Shown: one piece after another, positions 11,386 through 24,500 of the stretch | Layout of the letters: each line of letters begins with the position of its first letter | Numbering within the stretch: the stretch's first letter is position 1 | NCBI GenBank assembly: GCA_014529385.2 | Contig: CM043945.1 | Span: 148,663,241-148,727,240, forward strand | Direction of reading: 5' to 3' | Length of the DNA: 64,000 bases | Source of the DNA: Adiantum capillus-veneris | Lineage: Eukaryota > Streptophyta > Polypodiopsida > Polypodiales > Pteridaceae | The notes under the pieces: model-generated | Database searches by the model: none | Told to the model about the DNA's origin: nothing | The model's input: the letters and a program-made list of their open reading frames with translations, nothing else | Position numbers and translations under genes: made by a program

Positions 11386-11397
11386 GCTCTGATACCA
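11386..11397 (-). promoter_or_regulatory. Primer binding site of element E (initiator tRNA-Met)
   Basis: The minus strand reads TGGTATCAGAGC, the classic plant retrotransposon PBS, one base inside the 5' LTR end at 11399. Confidence 0.8.
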
Positions 11398-11398
11398 C

Positions 11399-12075
11399 TA
11401 TCACAAGATGGGCACCACGTGCCAATAGAAAAGAACAGACTGAACACACTTTTAACACTTCATTAACAATTGAGCTGAGAGAGAGAGAGAGACGACACGC
11501 GACACGGAGTGCTGGAATTCCACCCCAAAGAGTATTGGCCCCAAACCTTGGCGTCCCTTTCGGTATTCTTTATATCGCATTAACTCAGTACAAGCCGGTA
11601 CTCCAGACTCTGCACCTTCTTCAGGAAGCACGCGAGAGAATAAGCCCCCTAACCTCATATTTAAAGGCCCTTGGCCTAAAAAGCAATTACAGTGAAAAGC
11701 CTTCAAATTCAAAAGTATCTGGTCCAAAAACAAAGCCAAAAAGCTACCAGCGCAATTAATGGAAATCCGTATAGTCCTGCCGCGTCAGCTCCGCCAGTGT
11801 GAAAAGCGGAAATCCGTACGGTTCTGTCACGTCATCAGCCAGCTTGATTTTTGAAAATGTGCCACGTCATCAGCCTGCTTCACAAGTTCTTGTGTGTGTG
11901 TGTGAGTCTTGCTTTATTAACTTTATGTCACTTGGGGCCCCGTTGGACGAGGTCCCCATAAGTTGGTAGGACTTCTTCTTTTGTTACTTGTTTTTCTTAG
12001 GGTTTAGGCCCCTCGGCCGGCATCTGCAAGTTGGCTCCCTTCTATAGGGCTTTGACACGTTAGTAGTTTGTGACA
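11399..12075 (-). repeat. 5' LTR of element E
   Basis: 677 bp, collinear with 954-1610. The terminal dinucleotide at its inner end is altered (TA for TG on the plus strand). Confidence 0.75.
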
Positions 12076-12119
12076 GTCTCTTTCCTTGTGTGGAGAAAGG
12101 GATAGCTATAGGAGCTGAT

Positions 12120-12698
12120 CAATCAATGTGTGGGAGAGGGAGGTAAGTGTCTCACTGGCGTAGGATGGGAGTTGTAAGGTGTAGCGGAAGGGGCATGTCC
12201 TGGCCTTTGCTGGTACTCCGCTGTATCTCCCAGTCTCAATCCGCAGTTGGTGAGAAGATGTGCGTAACTGGCCAATAGCTCATCGTATCCCATGAGACAA
12301 GTGGGTGTCCATGTATCTCGGTCTTGTCGCAAAACCATCCTCCGTAAGCTGGAGAAGCTGGTCTCTGTAGAAAGCCATCTTCGTGCCCAATTCCTGTGCT
12401 GGCTGTATCCATGTCCTCCTGGTTTCTAGCTGGGTCAGGTCTTGGCGGATGAGCTTGGTGATCTCTGACTGTGTAAGAGTGAGAGATGGTGCATCCAATG
12501 CGTACTGGAATGGTGGCAGCCTGTCTATGCTGAACCCATGCGCCTAAAACCATGATGCCATCTCCCCATACCAGCATGTTGTATCTCCTTGCATGGCTTA
12601 CTGTCGAGAGGACTCAAGTGCTATGCGAGCATATCTGTCTCTAGGAAGTTCCCATGTGCAGTTTATAAAGGAGACTGATCTGGTAAGCGCCTCCACCA
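12120..12698 (-). pseudogene. LINE F, ORF2 C-terminal tail
   Basis: Minus-strand frames contain RTSSHQLRIETGRYSGVPAK followed by a cysteine-containing RTCPFR, the signature of the C-terminal region of plant non-LTR ORF2 proteins after the RT. Frameshifts break it up. Confidence 0.6.
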
Positions 12699-12701
12699 CT
12701 A

Positions 12702-12731
12702 GTTGGGGGGGGGGGGGGGGGGGGGGGGGGG
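12702..12731. repeat. Poly(G) tract
   Basis: About 28 consecutive G. It reads as a proline run in LINE F and probably marks a slippage-prone or assembly-difficult position rather than real protein. Confidence 0.8.
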
Positions 12732-13793
12732 CGCTAGCTCTGCTCGAATAATGGCCCATGGTACTGATGCCTTGGCTCTAATGAGCCGCGAGATCATAGA
12801 GACCAGAGGTTTCTCCATGTTCCCCCATCCATCTGTGCGACCTGGCCTCCCGTGGTGATCCAATGAAGGTCCCCATATCTCAGCTCCATAGAGCAATGCT
12901 GAATCCACCAAAGTGTCAAAGAGCCAGAGCTTTGTCCGGGGCTCCTGAAAGTGAACGTGCGAACACATCTTCTCTAATCTACCCAATGCTGCGTGGGCTC
13001 TAGTCAGTTTGGTCTCTGCTGCTCTTCTGAGTGAGAATGCAGGTCTGCTAAAAACCACTCCAAGGTAAGTGTAAGCATCTGTGTACTCCACAGTCTCCTG
13101 GCCGTATGTGAATGTAGGTGCTGACCTCCTGATCCACTGTGGGGTGGTATTAAACACCATAACCTTGGTTTTACCAAGGTTGACAGACAAACCACTTTTG
13201 TGGGCAAACCTATACAAAGCATCCAATTGACGTTGCATTCCCTCTGGAGATTCGGAGATCAACACTATATCATCAGCATATAACAAAAGTGGAATCCATG
13301 TCCCTGCCAACTGTGCATCTCTATCACCATCGCTCTCAATGTAGTCAGAAACCTCATCCACATACATACCGAAAAGAGTAGGAGAGAGCGGGCAGCCCTG
13401 CTTCACCCCAATAGTGGAGTGAACCGGTGTAGAAAGTCCCTCAGGGGTGCGTACTGATCTGTACAATGCCATGATCCCCCAAATGAGCTCTGTGAGTACT
13501 CCCATTTCCTGTAATCTGCGCATCATTCTAGCTCTGGGTACTGTGTCAAAAGCTTTGCAGAAGTCCACAAAGCTACAATAGATCCGTCTCCCATGAGATC
13601 TGCCCTCCTCGATGATGGCCTTGAGTGTCAGGATATGGTCAAGAGTAGAGAAGCCTTTCTTGAACCTTGCCTGCCCAGCTGCACACATTCCTTCCCTCTC
13701 TGCCCATCTACTCAGCTGTTGCTCAAGAATGGATGCATACAACCGTGCCAGTGTGTGTCCAATCATGATAGTGCGATAATTCCCAGGCTCCAT
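12732..13793 (-). pseudogene. LINE F reverse transcriptase domain
   Basis: Minus-strand frame with non-LTR RT motifs in order: NYRTIMIGHTLARLYASILE, GFSTLDHILTLKAIIEE, FVDFCKAFDTVPR (first catalytic Asp), GVKQGCPLSPTLFGMYVDE, LLLYADDIVLISE (catalytic DD), SGLSVNLGKTKVM and YTYLGVVF. The catalytic Asp residues are intact. The frame is open for about 350 codons but is cut off from the upstream endonuclease by shifted frames and a duplication. The enzyme would prime reverse transcription at a nicked target. Confidence 0.9.
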
Positions 13794-14275
13794 GGGGTCT
13801 CCTGACTAGAAGATAGGTACGATCGTAGATAGGCTCCAAGTGTCCGGTAGGCCCTCACACATGGCACGGTTGCTAGAAGCTCTGCTAGTAGGTATTTGGC
13901 ATGCATGAAATGCTCAGCGACTAAGCCATCATGATCATATGCTCTCCCAGTCCTCATCCTGTCAATAGCTTTCTTCACCATCTCAGCGGTGAAAAAAGCA
14001 CATGTGTGTGGGCATGGATCGGAGGGGTTGGGAAGGGGGGGCTGAGCGACTAAGCCATCATGATCATATGCTCTCCCAGTCCTCATCCTGTCAATAGCTT
14101 TCTTCACCATCTCAGCGGTTAAAAAAGCATATGTGTGTGGGCATGGATCGAGGGGGTTGGGAAGGGGGCGGCTGTCCAGGTACTGTGTACAAGGATAATG
14201 CGTACTGACCCCAGGTCTCTGTGGAGGAAATAGCAGGGGGGGGGGGATGCTCATGAAAGAGCCGCCACGCCTCAC
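13763..14275 (-). pseudogene. LINE F inter-domain region with a 129-bp tandem duplication
   Basis: The linker between endonuclease and RT contains two in-frame copies of a 43-residue unit (PHTYAFLTAEMVKKAIDRMR and PHTCAFFTAEMVKKAIDRMR). The DNA copies start at 13912 and 14041. The duplicated segment resembles the conserved KAIDRMRTGRAYDHDGLVAE block just before the LINE RT. Confidence 0.8.
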
Positions 14276-14364
14276 GCGAGTCCTGACTCAAGAATAGCTG
14301 GTGTAGATCCTGCTCGAGTCGAGCCAAAAAAGCCCTCTTCTTACGCCGCACCAGGCTTTGGAAG

Positions 14365-15021
14365 TCAATCTATGACTGTCTGTGAGTGATGTCCCCCAAA
14401 AGCACCTCCCTCTGAAGTCTGGCGGCACTCCTCATCGTACCAGCTGTTCTGAGGTATGCTCCTTGATCGGTGTCTCTGCTCAGGCTGGGTGTGTGGGTAA
14501 GCCTCTGCTGCTGCATCATGTAATGTCTGTGTCAGTATAGTAGTTAGCTCCTCCAGAGGTCGCCCCGGGTCCTCAGTGCATAGGCGTCTGTAGATCCCGT
14601 CTATGTATACAGAATCCGTCTCCCGTGTGAAGGTGTAGCGAGTAGGGGCTGCTACCCGTGGTCTGTGTGCTACCCTGAACTGGAAGGAGATGGTCATCGA
14701 CACCAGAGCATGATCCACTGCCATCCCGACCGGTTTGGGCCCAATTGTGAGATCCTGGATACTAGAGATGAGATTCGGCTGTGCCATGACATAGTCCACT
14801 GTGCTGGCTCCATGTCTGTGTGGGAAGCATGTAAAACCTCCCGCAGCAGGAAATCTCTGTAGGCCATTCAAGATGGCCAATCCATGTGTGGTGCCCATCT
14901 CTATCAGGTGTCGCCCATATTCAGTATATTCCACATCGTGTGATAGTCTGGACAGGCCCGTCTCTACAACATCTAGCTCTCTTAGCATCTCCTCTGAACT
15001 TTGAAGTATCATAAAACACTG

Positions 15022-15026
<5 letters not shown>
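14365..15026 (-). pseudogene. LINE F endonuclease C-terminal part (5'-truncated)
   Basis: Reads GRHLIEMGTTHGLAILNG, FTCFPHRHGASTVDYVMAQ and VDHALVSMTI. These match the last blocks of the APE-type LINE endonuclease (S-x-x-DY and the final D-H catalytic pair). The upstream catalytic Asn and Glu blocks are missing, because the element starts at 15026 next to (GA)n. Confidence 0.8.

Positions 15027-15088
<62 letters not shown>
15027..15088. repeat. (GA)n microsatellite
   Basis: Pure 62-bp GA run at the 5' truncation point of LINE F. It is also the 3' tail of the short segment at 15089-15215. Confidence 0.95.
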
Positions 15089-15410
<322 letters not shown>

Positions 15411-15432
15411 CGCCTTAATTTTGGTATTTCAG

Positions 15433-15534
15433 GGAATCGCAAAAGCCTTACCATCATCCCCCTTAATCGAAAAAACTAGTGTTGCTGGTCCTGGTTTTAT
15501 CAATATCATTGTTTCTAGCAGATGGATGGAAGAA
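15433..15534 (+). CDS. ArgRS exon a (first visible)
   Basis: 34 codons, GIAKALPSS...SSRWMEE. The acceptor TTGGTATTTCAG is preceded by (GA)n; the donor is GTAAGT. End of the N-terminal ArgRS domain. Confidence 0.93.
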
Positions 15535-18500
15535 GTAAGTCACTTTTTGATTTCATCAATCTCTGATTTTGGACAAGCTCAAGCCGTTTTTGTAGGTTTG
15601 TTTAATGCATAGACAGGAAGAATTTAGTCCTTAGCTATTTTGAAGTAACACTAAGCTTTATGGGGCGGTTGGTGGAATTTAGTAATTGCATATCAAGGTA
15701 TATGACAAGGCAGTCTTCTGCTGATAGCCACCAGCATGTTTTTTGGTTTCAGTAGCATTTATTGCTGATCTTTCCTGCTTGTCCCTTCCGGGGATAATTT
15801 AAAAATTGAATCTTTCTAAAAGCTAAAATATATCTATTTGTTGATCAGTGAGTCTTATAGTGAGGTGTAGATGAAAACAAAAAATATTTGAGTGTTTGCA
15901 GTGTAAACTGCAAACTGTGCTCGCGGTGCTCGCACAAATATAGATGTACTCAGACACAATATGGAGTAGGAACTGATTGCCAGATATGGAGCTTAGTCTT
16001 ATGATTGTGATCACCTTTTTAATGGTACTAATTGGATGTGGCAATGTGATTGTATATTCCTTACGGTGAGCTGATGTTTTTTTAAACTTGTCAAACTCCT
16101 TTTGCAGAACTCTAATGCTCTAGCTTATTGTCATCTTATGCAAATTGGTGTGCAGAGGATTCACAAGATGCTGATTGATGGTCTAGGCAGCTGGGCTCCA
16201 AGTCTTGGATTGAAGAGAGCAGTGGTGGATTTCTCCTCCCCAAATATCGCAAAGGAGATGCATGTTGGCCATTTGCGGTCAACTATTATCGGGGATTCTA
16301 TCGCAAAAATGCTGGAGTATTGTAATGTTGAGGTGCTCAGAAGGAATCATGTGGGAGACTGGGGTACACAGGTACATATCCACTACTTTTCTCATAATGA
16401 CTTCATTGACTTGACCACATGGTTAAACTCATTTGCTATTGCAGGCTGAGCTGTTTTAATGCCTAATTTCTGTTTTTTTGCCTGAATCTCAGTTTGGCAT
16501 GCTGATTGAATATTTGTTTAATGAGTATCCTAACTGGGATCAGAACAGCGAGGAACATGCTGTTGACAAGCTACAGGTGAGTTTGTGACTAGTTCATGAC
16601 ATGGTAATTTTATAATTCTGAGTTATTGCAGGCAATCAGAAAACATTGTCTTGAACAAGCGTAGTATCTGATATACTGTTTATACCACGTATGACTTTAC
16701 TGCGTATTGTAATGTATATATCATGTGGAAGAGACATCTCAAGATTAAATACATGTTTTTAAGAACTACTATGTGTATGTGCTTTTGGCAATAGTTTAAT
16801 CATGTGTTTGATGGTAGCTCAAGCTCTCTCTCTCAGATTGTCAGAATATGGCCGCGGGGACATATTCCTTGTGGTTTTATTGAAAGTGCTATGGTACATG
16901 GAATTTTTTTTGCTGCGTGCATAGCCAGAATTTAAGGTTTTCTTGCCAAATGTTTTAAATATGTATTTTTTTAGTCCTGTTTACATGAAAAGAATTCACT
17001 CTTTTTTGGGTTGACATAAATGATAAAGGTCGTGAGTCCACAAGCTTTATGTGAGTCCACAATTCTTAAAATGCAATCGCCAAATGTCTCTTATGTGGTT
17101 CTTCATTGGATGAGAAGACGATGATGTCATCAAAGAACGTTCCACACAACTTTTTATGAGGACAAAAGATGGGATCCATCAATAGGTTGAAAGTAGCAGG
17201 TGCATTAGTCAGCTCAAATGGCATAACCAAGAATTCATACAAACCAAAAGTAAAGCGAAATCTGTCTTTGCAATGTCTTCTGATGCAATGCACACTTGAT
17301 AGTATTCACTCTTCAAATCAATTGGGCTGAAAATTGAAACTCCACTAAGTGTATCCACAATATCATTGATTCTTGGAATTGGGTATGTGTTAGAGAGAGA
17401 GGGACAAACACACAGAGATATAGTATAATAGATGTGTAGAAATATGGATAACTTGAAGGACCTAGAAGAAGAAGAAGAAGAAGAAGAAAAGAATTTTAAT
17501 GTCATAGGAAACTATTCCAAGAGACCTTAAAGATCTATCCGACGAGGAGAGTTGAACTCAAGACCTGTTATTCAAGAGGGAGAGAGAAGATTTAGAGTGA
17601 CACACCGCTGACCTGGAATAGCCGGGGGGCCTGTAACAAACTTGGACACTCCAAGTCAAGATTCTACCGCGACACAGCAGCGATTTACTTCAAAACAGTT
17701 CACAATTCACACTTGATTCGACACGCCCCAGCGTAGTTCCGTGCCTAGAGATATTTATTATTGGCCCCAAAGACTGGTGCCCCTTTCGGTATTTCTTTTT
17801 GTATTAATCTGTGTACAAAGTACAAGAGAATGGGTAGGTTCTCACTCTCAGACTCTGCGTCCAGATGCTCTGAGAAGTGAGGCCTTGCCCAATTATTTAT
17901 TGGTTACAAGGGATGCCCAAAAGCAGAGCCCCAAAAGGTGTCAACTTTTAAAAGCTTTTTAAATAAAGCAATTGGCCCAAAAGCTGCCCAAAAACAGCCA
18001 GCGTAAATCTGGGAAATCCGTACATCGGTGTAAAAAGCGAAAATCCGTACGGCAGGCCACGTGAGCACTGTCAGCTTGAAACGCGGCGAAATATCAAGAA
18101 CTGCCACGTCAGCTTGTCTTCGTGTTTTACAGGCCTGTATGCTGCCGCCAGCATGTGTGGTGTGTCCAGAAGCATTCCACACTGTCCAGGGCCATGCCAC
18201 ATCACTATTTGTGACATACCCCCCTCTTGAAAGCATTGTAATCGCCTTCGATAACGATTGCAAAATAGACAGAGGCCATAAATTGTCTTAGCAGACACTG
18301 ACTGTTAGTATCGACGCATAAGGAACAACACATCTAGCACATGTACCAATCGACAGTCACATCACAGGACATCACTTGACATCACATGATAAATCACATT
18401 AAAATATCATTCCAAATCTCAGACCAGGATTAATCGGCAATGTATTTAGCAATCGCATTTAGATCCAATTGTTACCTCACAGATGCCCTATTAACTGATC

Positions 18501-21500
18501 TATATTGCAATCATGTCTATAGAGATTTATGAGATAGAAATGCTGTAGTCATTTTGTCTATCAGTTTTTGCACTTAAACAAGCCAAGTACAAATCAATCA
18601 GTATCATTTTCATTATCGGGAATTCCAGTTCATAAAGTCATACAGCAGAATACTGTTGTTGGGGGATATGTGTTCGTAACGTGAGCCGAGAAGGCGCCGG
18701 GCCATTGGCTGTGGAAAAAGTGAGAGCCAAGAGTTGCCACGTGTCACAAGACGGGCACCACGCGCCAATAGAAAAGAACAGACTGAACAGACTTTTAGCA
18801 CTTCAATAACAAGTGAACTGAGAGAGAGAGACGACATGCAACACGGAGTGGCGGAATTTCACCCTAGAGAGTATTGGCCCCAAACCTTGGCGCCCCTTTC
18901 GGTTTTTCTTTATATTGCATCATCAAAGTACAAGCCGATACTCCATCCTCTGCACCTTCTCTAGGAAGCATGCTAAAGAATGAGCCCTAGCCTCATATTT
19001 AAAGGCCCTAGGCTCCAAAAGCAGTTTTACATGAAAAGCCTTCAAACTCAAAAGCTTTTGGTCCAATAGCAATGCCAAAACGCTGCCAGCGTAAATCACG
19101 GAATTCCGTACAATTGCCACGTCAACAATCAGTGCAAAACGCGGAAATCCGTTCAATCTACCACGTCATCATGTCAACGCAATTTTAAAAAATCCGTACA
19201 ATCTGCCACGTCAGCAGGGCAGTGTGAATTATGGGTTCATCTTGTGTTGCTTCTGCCATGATCTGCAAGTTCGCTTCATTCTTCAGGGCTTGAGACGTCA
19301 GCAGTTTGTGACACCACGCCGCACGAAACAGTAGTTAATAGTTACCTGGTAATGCTACCGACGCACAAACATTGCTTGGAAATTGGTAACACTGACGAAA
19401 AATTGATGCAAAATTTTTGAGGTAGTGTCGTTAACGATATCTGTTACACAATTCAATTGATTGTTTAGGAATTTTAACTCTCCTTACAACTTCCCCCTGG
19501 CCATTAACGCCTCCCTCCTTTCATTGAAACAGAAGACCTAAGTTGACATCGATGATCAAAATTTCTCCTGTGATGGGCTTCGAGATCCAGTTCTGCTTAA
19601 CTCCGTTCCATCTGCTTGAGCCCTAGCTTATCGAGTTTCCTTCAACTTGTTCCTTGCAGAGATCTGAAAGCAAGATCAAGAGAAAAAGATTTCCCTGCTT
19701 AAAAAGAATCCGAGAACAAGAGAGAGAGTCTCCCCTTTTAAAGGCGCGTCCGATCTCCTATTTTTAGCCCCTTCCTTCATCTTTATTTAGCTTCTGCATG
19801 GTGTGTGGAATCCTTGCTTTTCCCTATTTTTCGCCCCTTTTAAATGCTATTCTTTGCACGTGACACATCCAACCCTATGTGTCCGTGGACAAGCTACAAC
19901 ATGACCAAGGTTCAGTTCAGTCAAGTCAGTCTAGAATAGGAAGTGATCTAGCACTTTTGTGAGTCTGTTCGTAGACCGTGCATGACCAGTCACATAGAGT
20001 AGATGCATATCCTCCGGTTGCACACAGCATGATCATCAGTATTCCCATCAGAATCCATCGGGAGCATTTTTCAGTGCATTAAACCTAGTTTCCTATTTTG
20101 ACATTTTTCACTTATTTATTAAGTGACTTTTGTTGGGAACTAGGTAGGGCAATTTTGCTAAGATAATATATAAGCAAACCAGAGTTAGCACTTTCTGGCA
20201 AAAGAGGCGATAGGAGCATTGCTCAACAGGCACCTTCTAAAGCAAGACCAACCGCAAGAACCCCTAGCGTTTCTAGCACCATACCACAGCATGGCGTTTT
20301 TCCACAACAATTCCAACGTTTTTTGACCCTAAAGCCCAGCATTTTCATTCCTTGGAGCTTGGCGATTTCAGCCCATTCAATCTGGCTATTTCAGCCAGAA
20401 AAGGGACAGGATAGCAGGGATTTTTCAGCAGCCTATAGACAGCCTTATCTTGCGTTTTTGAACCAGCCCATGAACCTGCGTTTTCAGCTAGCATACATGG
20501 CGGTTTTCAGCAATGCAGGCCAGCATTTTTGCTAGCAGATCCAGCGGTTGGAACAGCCATAAGAACAACGTTTTCAGCCATAGGAAGCAGAGTGTTTTCA
20601 GCCATCAAGTCAGCAGATCATCCCCCGACTTGGTGCCACAATTACCGGTTTGAAGCATTCAGTTTCCAGCCATAGTCTTGTCCTTCTCGTCCACACCGTC
20701 GACATCGACATAGCCCCATTAGATTTGCATCAGTATCTTGTACCGGATTGTGCAATCAATAGTAGACTACTCTCGCCATCGAGAGTGGGGCCCTTGGAGG
20801 AGGGTTTTACGTCTCTGGTGTTGTATTCTCTTCTCTCTCTATCTCTCAGTCTCATGGACCTTCACGCATAGTTTCCATTCACTTTGTTTGTGTCCGTCCA
20901 TTGCACTCTTTCACTAAAGGCACGGAAGGCTCTCCCTTCCGTAAGTAAAGGAATCTTGAGCACATTTCGGAGCACTCATCTTGAGCAAAGTTCAACATTC
21001 ACTCCTGCTGCACCTTACATTGGTATCAGAGCTTTGGCAGTGTTCTGTATCACTCAAGGAAAGAACCACAAGAACTACATAATTTTTTTTGCTTGTTGCG
21101 GTCGCACGTAATCCAAGTCTTCTTGGTCGTGTCGATTCCTAATCGTGTTTTTGAAGAGTGACAGGAATCCGAAGAAAGAAGGGCTTGTCCAGCCTCCCGT
21201 TGTGCCTCTTTTCACTCATTGAGAGCGGACCGTGCACTTAGCGGCTGGGCCAATCGACGTGAGGTAGAAAAAAGAAACCTTTGTGTGAGCGCAAGGCCGC
21301 CAAGGGGTGTGTCAACAAAAAAGAGCAGAACTCGGGTGAAGAGAAGATTCTTCTCTAACACAGATTGCAAGCGAAAGAAGAAGCTCAAGAACTCAAGAAC
21401 CTCAAGAACCCAAGAACCTCAAGACTCCCACGAACCTCAAGACCCTCAAGAACCACAAGAACCCAAGTTTTTCGTGAACTTAAGAACCAAAGATCACAGT

Positions 21501-24500
21501 GTATGGTCATCACCCGAAGCGGAATGGATACTCTGCATGGAGATGATGGGCATGAAAGTAGTGAAGAAGAATTTCCTGGCCATGGAGGTTTTCTTGACCC
21601 TCCCTTTCTCCATCTACGCCATGGATTGCACCAAATCCTATGACATAGGATTTATCCTATGACATAGGATTTATCCTATGACATAGGATTTGGTGAAATC
21701 GATGATGGACATGATGACACAACAAGAAGCGACTCGCATTGCGTTGGAACGCGAGGGCGATGCACGGAAAGAAAGAAAAGCACAAAGAAAGAAGGCAGCC
21801 GAAGAAAGACGAGCGGCCTTGGAGGCCGATCGTGAGGTTCGGAGAGACCTACGCACGCAAGAGTTGGTTTGATAGGTTCTCGCCTTGAAGTGCGAGCCAG
21901 CCAAAGATGTTGGTAGTTCATCAAGTGGCGCAAGCTGAGATTCCGACTCCAACAACCTGTCACAGAGAAGATCCAGTTCAGTAAGTATGATGGTAAGATA
22001 GATGCTACGGCTATTCATTCTTGGTTGCATCAATTTAATGCTTATTTTGCGACAACTAAGAAGACAGGAAATAGCAAGGTTTTGACGGCAGCTATGTACC
22101 TTGCCGGTGATGCCATCAATTGGTACCACGCATGGCAAAAGGCACAGTTAGACGTGCACCTAGAGGAAGCCGATGAATTTACGCCCCTTTCCTTCAATTG
22201 GGCCGATTTCCAAGACAAGCTCAAGGCGCGGTTTATGCCACCACAGTACCTCGCACGATTGAAGGACGATTGGCGCGCTCTCAAGTAAAATGGTATGCTA
22301 GTTATGTTTTTCTCTAATCGGGTTTTGCAGCTAGGTAGCCAATTACGCAAGTCGGATGATGAACGCAAAGAGGCATTCCTTTTTGGGTTAGACGACTATA
22401 TCAAGTTTGATGTGGAGGTACTTGATCCAATCGATCTCAACAAGGCGGTAGTGATTGCTCTCGCATAAGAGATGAAGCACAACAAGGGAAAGCCCAAGGA
22501 AAACAAGACTTCCACAAGTACCTCTCAGACTTCGCAGAACCCTCAAAACGGTAAGAACGGTAAGAATGGTAAGAACGGTAACTCTTCTAACCAATCTTCC
22601 AATAGTCTCTTAGAAAAGAATTCTTCTAATGAACCTAAGGGTAAGGTTAACACAATTGCTAAACCTAAGCTCACTTCAGATGAACAGGTAGCACAAGGAA
22701 TTTTAGGAGGATACATCACGTCGGAAGAGCAAAGCACTTATTCTAAGGAAGGTCGTTGTTTTCATTGTCACATTAAGGGTCATATAAAAAGAACATGTTT
22801 TAAGCTTGTATCGAATGAATCTAAAGAATCCACAGAACCCACCTCCTCTGTCAATGCAATAAATGACAATACGAGTGTGCCCCAAGTTTCTCATGACCCT
22901 CCTATTGATGAGTCTCTCATTAAATGTTATGGTCATATGACGGTGCAGCGTTTTGTCATACTGTTTGACCCAGGCAGTATGCATGATGTGATTAGTCCCC
23001 GTGTTGTTGAGAGAGCCCGTTTAGAAGTTACTCAGAAATCTCCTCTCGAGGTTTCTGACTTCGATCCCGGTATGGACTCTCTCATCACGAAAGAGTGCGT
23101 TGATGCGTTGTTTACAGTTCAACAAGCTGCTTTCCTTAGAAATTTTGTTGTCTCTCTTCTCTCAGGATGTGATATGATTTTGGGTATTCGATGGTTTCGT
23201 GAGCATAACCCTCTCATCGATTGGGCGAAAAATATGTTCACTTTCAATGCCAAAAGTGACTTTCCCATTGTCATTCGTGGAGAGTAAGTGGTTCATTCTT
23301 CATCTCTCATTTCTAACGTGCAGGCGAAGATTGAACGGATTCAGGAGACGGAGACTCTCTTTGTCTCGTCTTCTCCAAAGCATGACACACAAGATTTGCA
23401 TGATGGTAAGCATGATAAATTGATTGATAATGATACGTATGATGATTTGTATGACAATGACAAGCATAATGATTTGCATGATCAAGTTGTGATTTCTCAC
23501 AAGCATGATGATTTGTGTGATCTAGACCGGATTGTTCCCAAGGATGATGTGTTAGTTGTTACTTTCTCTAGTGAAGCTAACTTCATTTCAGATTCGATCA
23601 AACAGGAAGAACCGATCTTGGCTCTAGAGCCTAGGTCCAAAGAACCCTTACAGGAAGTACTATGTGTTCGAATGATTCGTCAGCACGCATTGTTTGAGTG
23701 TTTCATTCATGACCGTTTCCTGTATTTTAGTCAGCGTCTTTATGTGATTTCTTTTCCTAGGCATGACATGTACGTTGAGCACGTTTCACTCATGAATGAG
23801 CACGGATGTATGCGGAGTATTCATGACAAGCATGAAAAGTATGCATTCAAGGAAGTCACATTTCATGTCTCTTTCTTGCCACGAGACAATTGTAGAAAGA
23901 GCACAAGAAAGTATGAGCACCAAGCATGGGCATTTTTGTTGTGAATTGCCATAGTTGATTGATTTAGATCAACAAGACAAGATTCGATCTCATTGTTTGC
24001 ATGTGTGTGGTGAACGGTTTGAAACTCCGTCTATTTGTTCATCTACATTGTATGCACAGTCTTTTAGGAAGACGATATTTTTTACAGTCACTTTACTTGG
24101 AGTAGGTATGTTCATGTTTTTGTGTTGTAAGTGGTTTCAGGAATTTTTAGCCATGGAGATTCTTGAAAAAGGTGAACCTACGTCCATAGACAACGTTGAA
24201 GCATTAAAGGAGCTACCAATGACTTCGTCGCTTTCGGCGCGGCACAAAGAAGCAAGCGTTGCAAACCTTTATGAAGTTCAAGTATCGCACGATCCACACC
24301 TCAGAGTGGGCCGACGAAGAGTCCTTTCGAGGATTCCGGATGTTGTTAGCGATCTTCCTCGACGTCATACAGTTCGGTACCAGTACCTCACTTTGAAAAG
24401 GAGGGGATGTCACGTGACACATCCAACCCTATGTGTTCGTGGACAAGCTACAGCATGACTAGGGTTCAATTCAATCAAATCAGTCTAGAATAGGAAGTGA

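Larger units (their letters stand above)
954..12075 (-). mobile_element. LTR element E (minus strand), host of nested element C
   Basis: Two LTRs in the same orientation, 954-1610 and 11399-12075, share long stretches: the AGAAAAGAACAGA block, the CCCTTTCGGTAT block, AGGCCCTTGGCCTAAAAAGC and the terminal TTGTGACA. The left one is followed by a PPT (minus-strand AAGAAGGGGAGA), so it is the 3' LTR. The right one has the initiator tRNA-Met PBS TGGTATCAGAGC on its minus strand, so it is the 5' LTR. Flanking pentamers are GTGTC (949-953) and GTCTC (12076-12080), a one-mismatch target duplication. No E coding region was recognised; most of the interior is element C. Confidence 0.75.
899..15026 (-). 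mobile_element. LINE F, 5'-truncated non-LTR retrotransposon, split by LTR element E
   Basis: Minus-strand LINE in two pieces, 12076-15026 and 899-953, separated by element E. Reading on the minus strand it carries the end of an APE-type endonuclease, a reverse transcriptase and a C-terminal cysteine-containing tail. A short AATAAAA-containing 3' end then runs into (TC)n. The 5' end is cut within the endonuclease. No poly(A) tail is present; both ends sit in TC repeats. Assigning 899-953 to this LINE is inference from position and from resemblance to the 3'-end-like sequence at 15089-15215. The coding parts are decayed and are listed separately. Confidence 0.7.
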
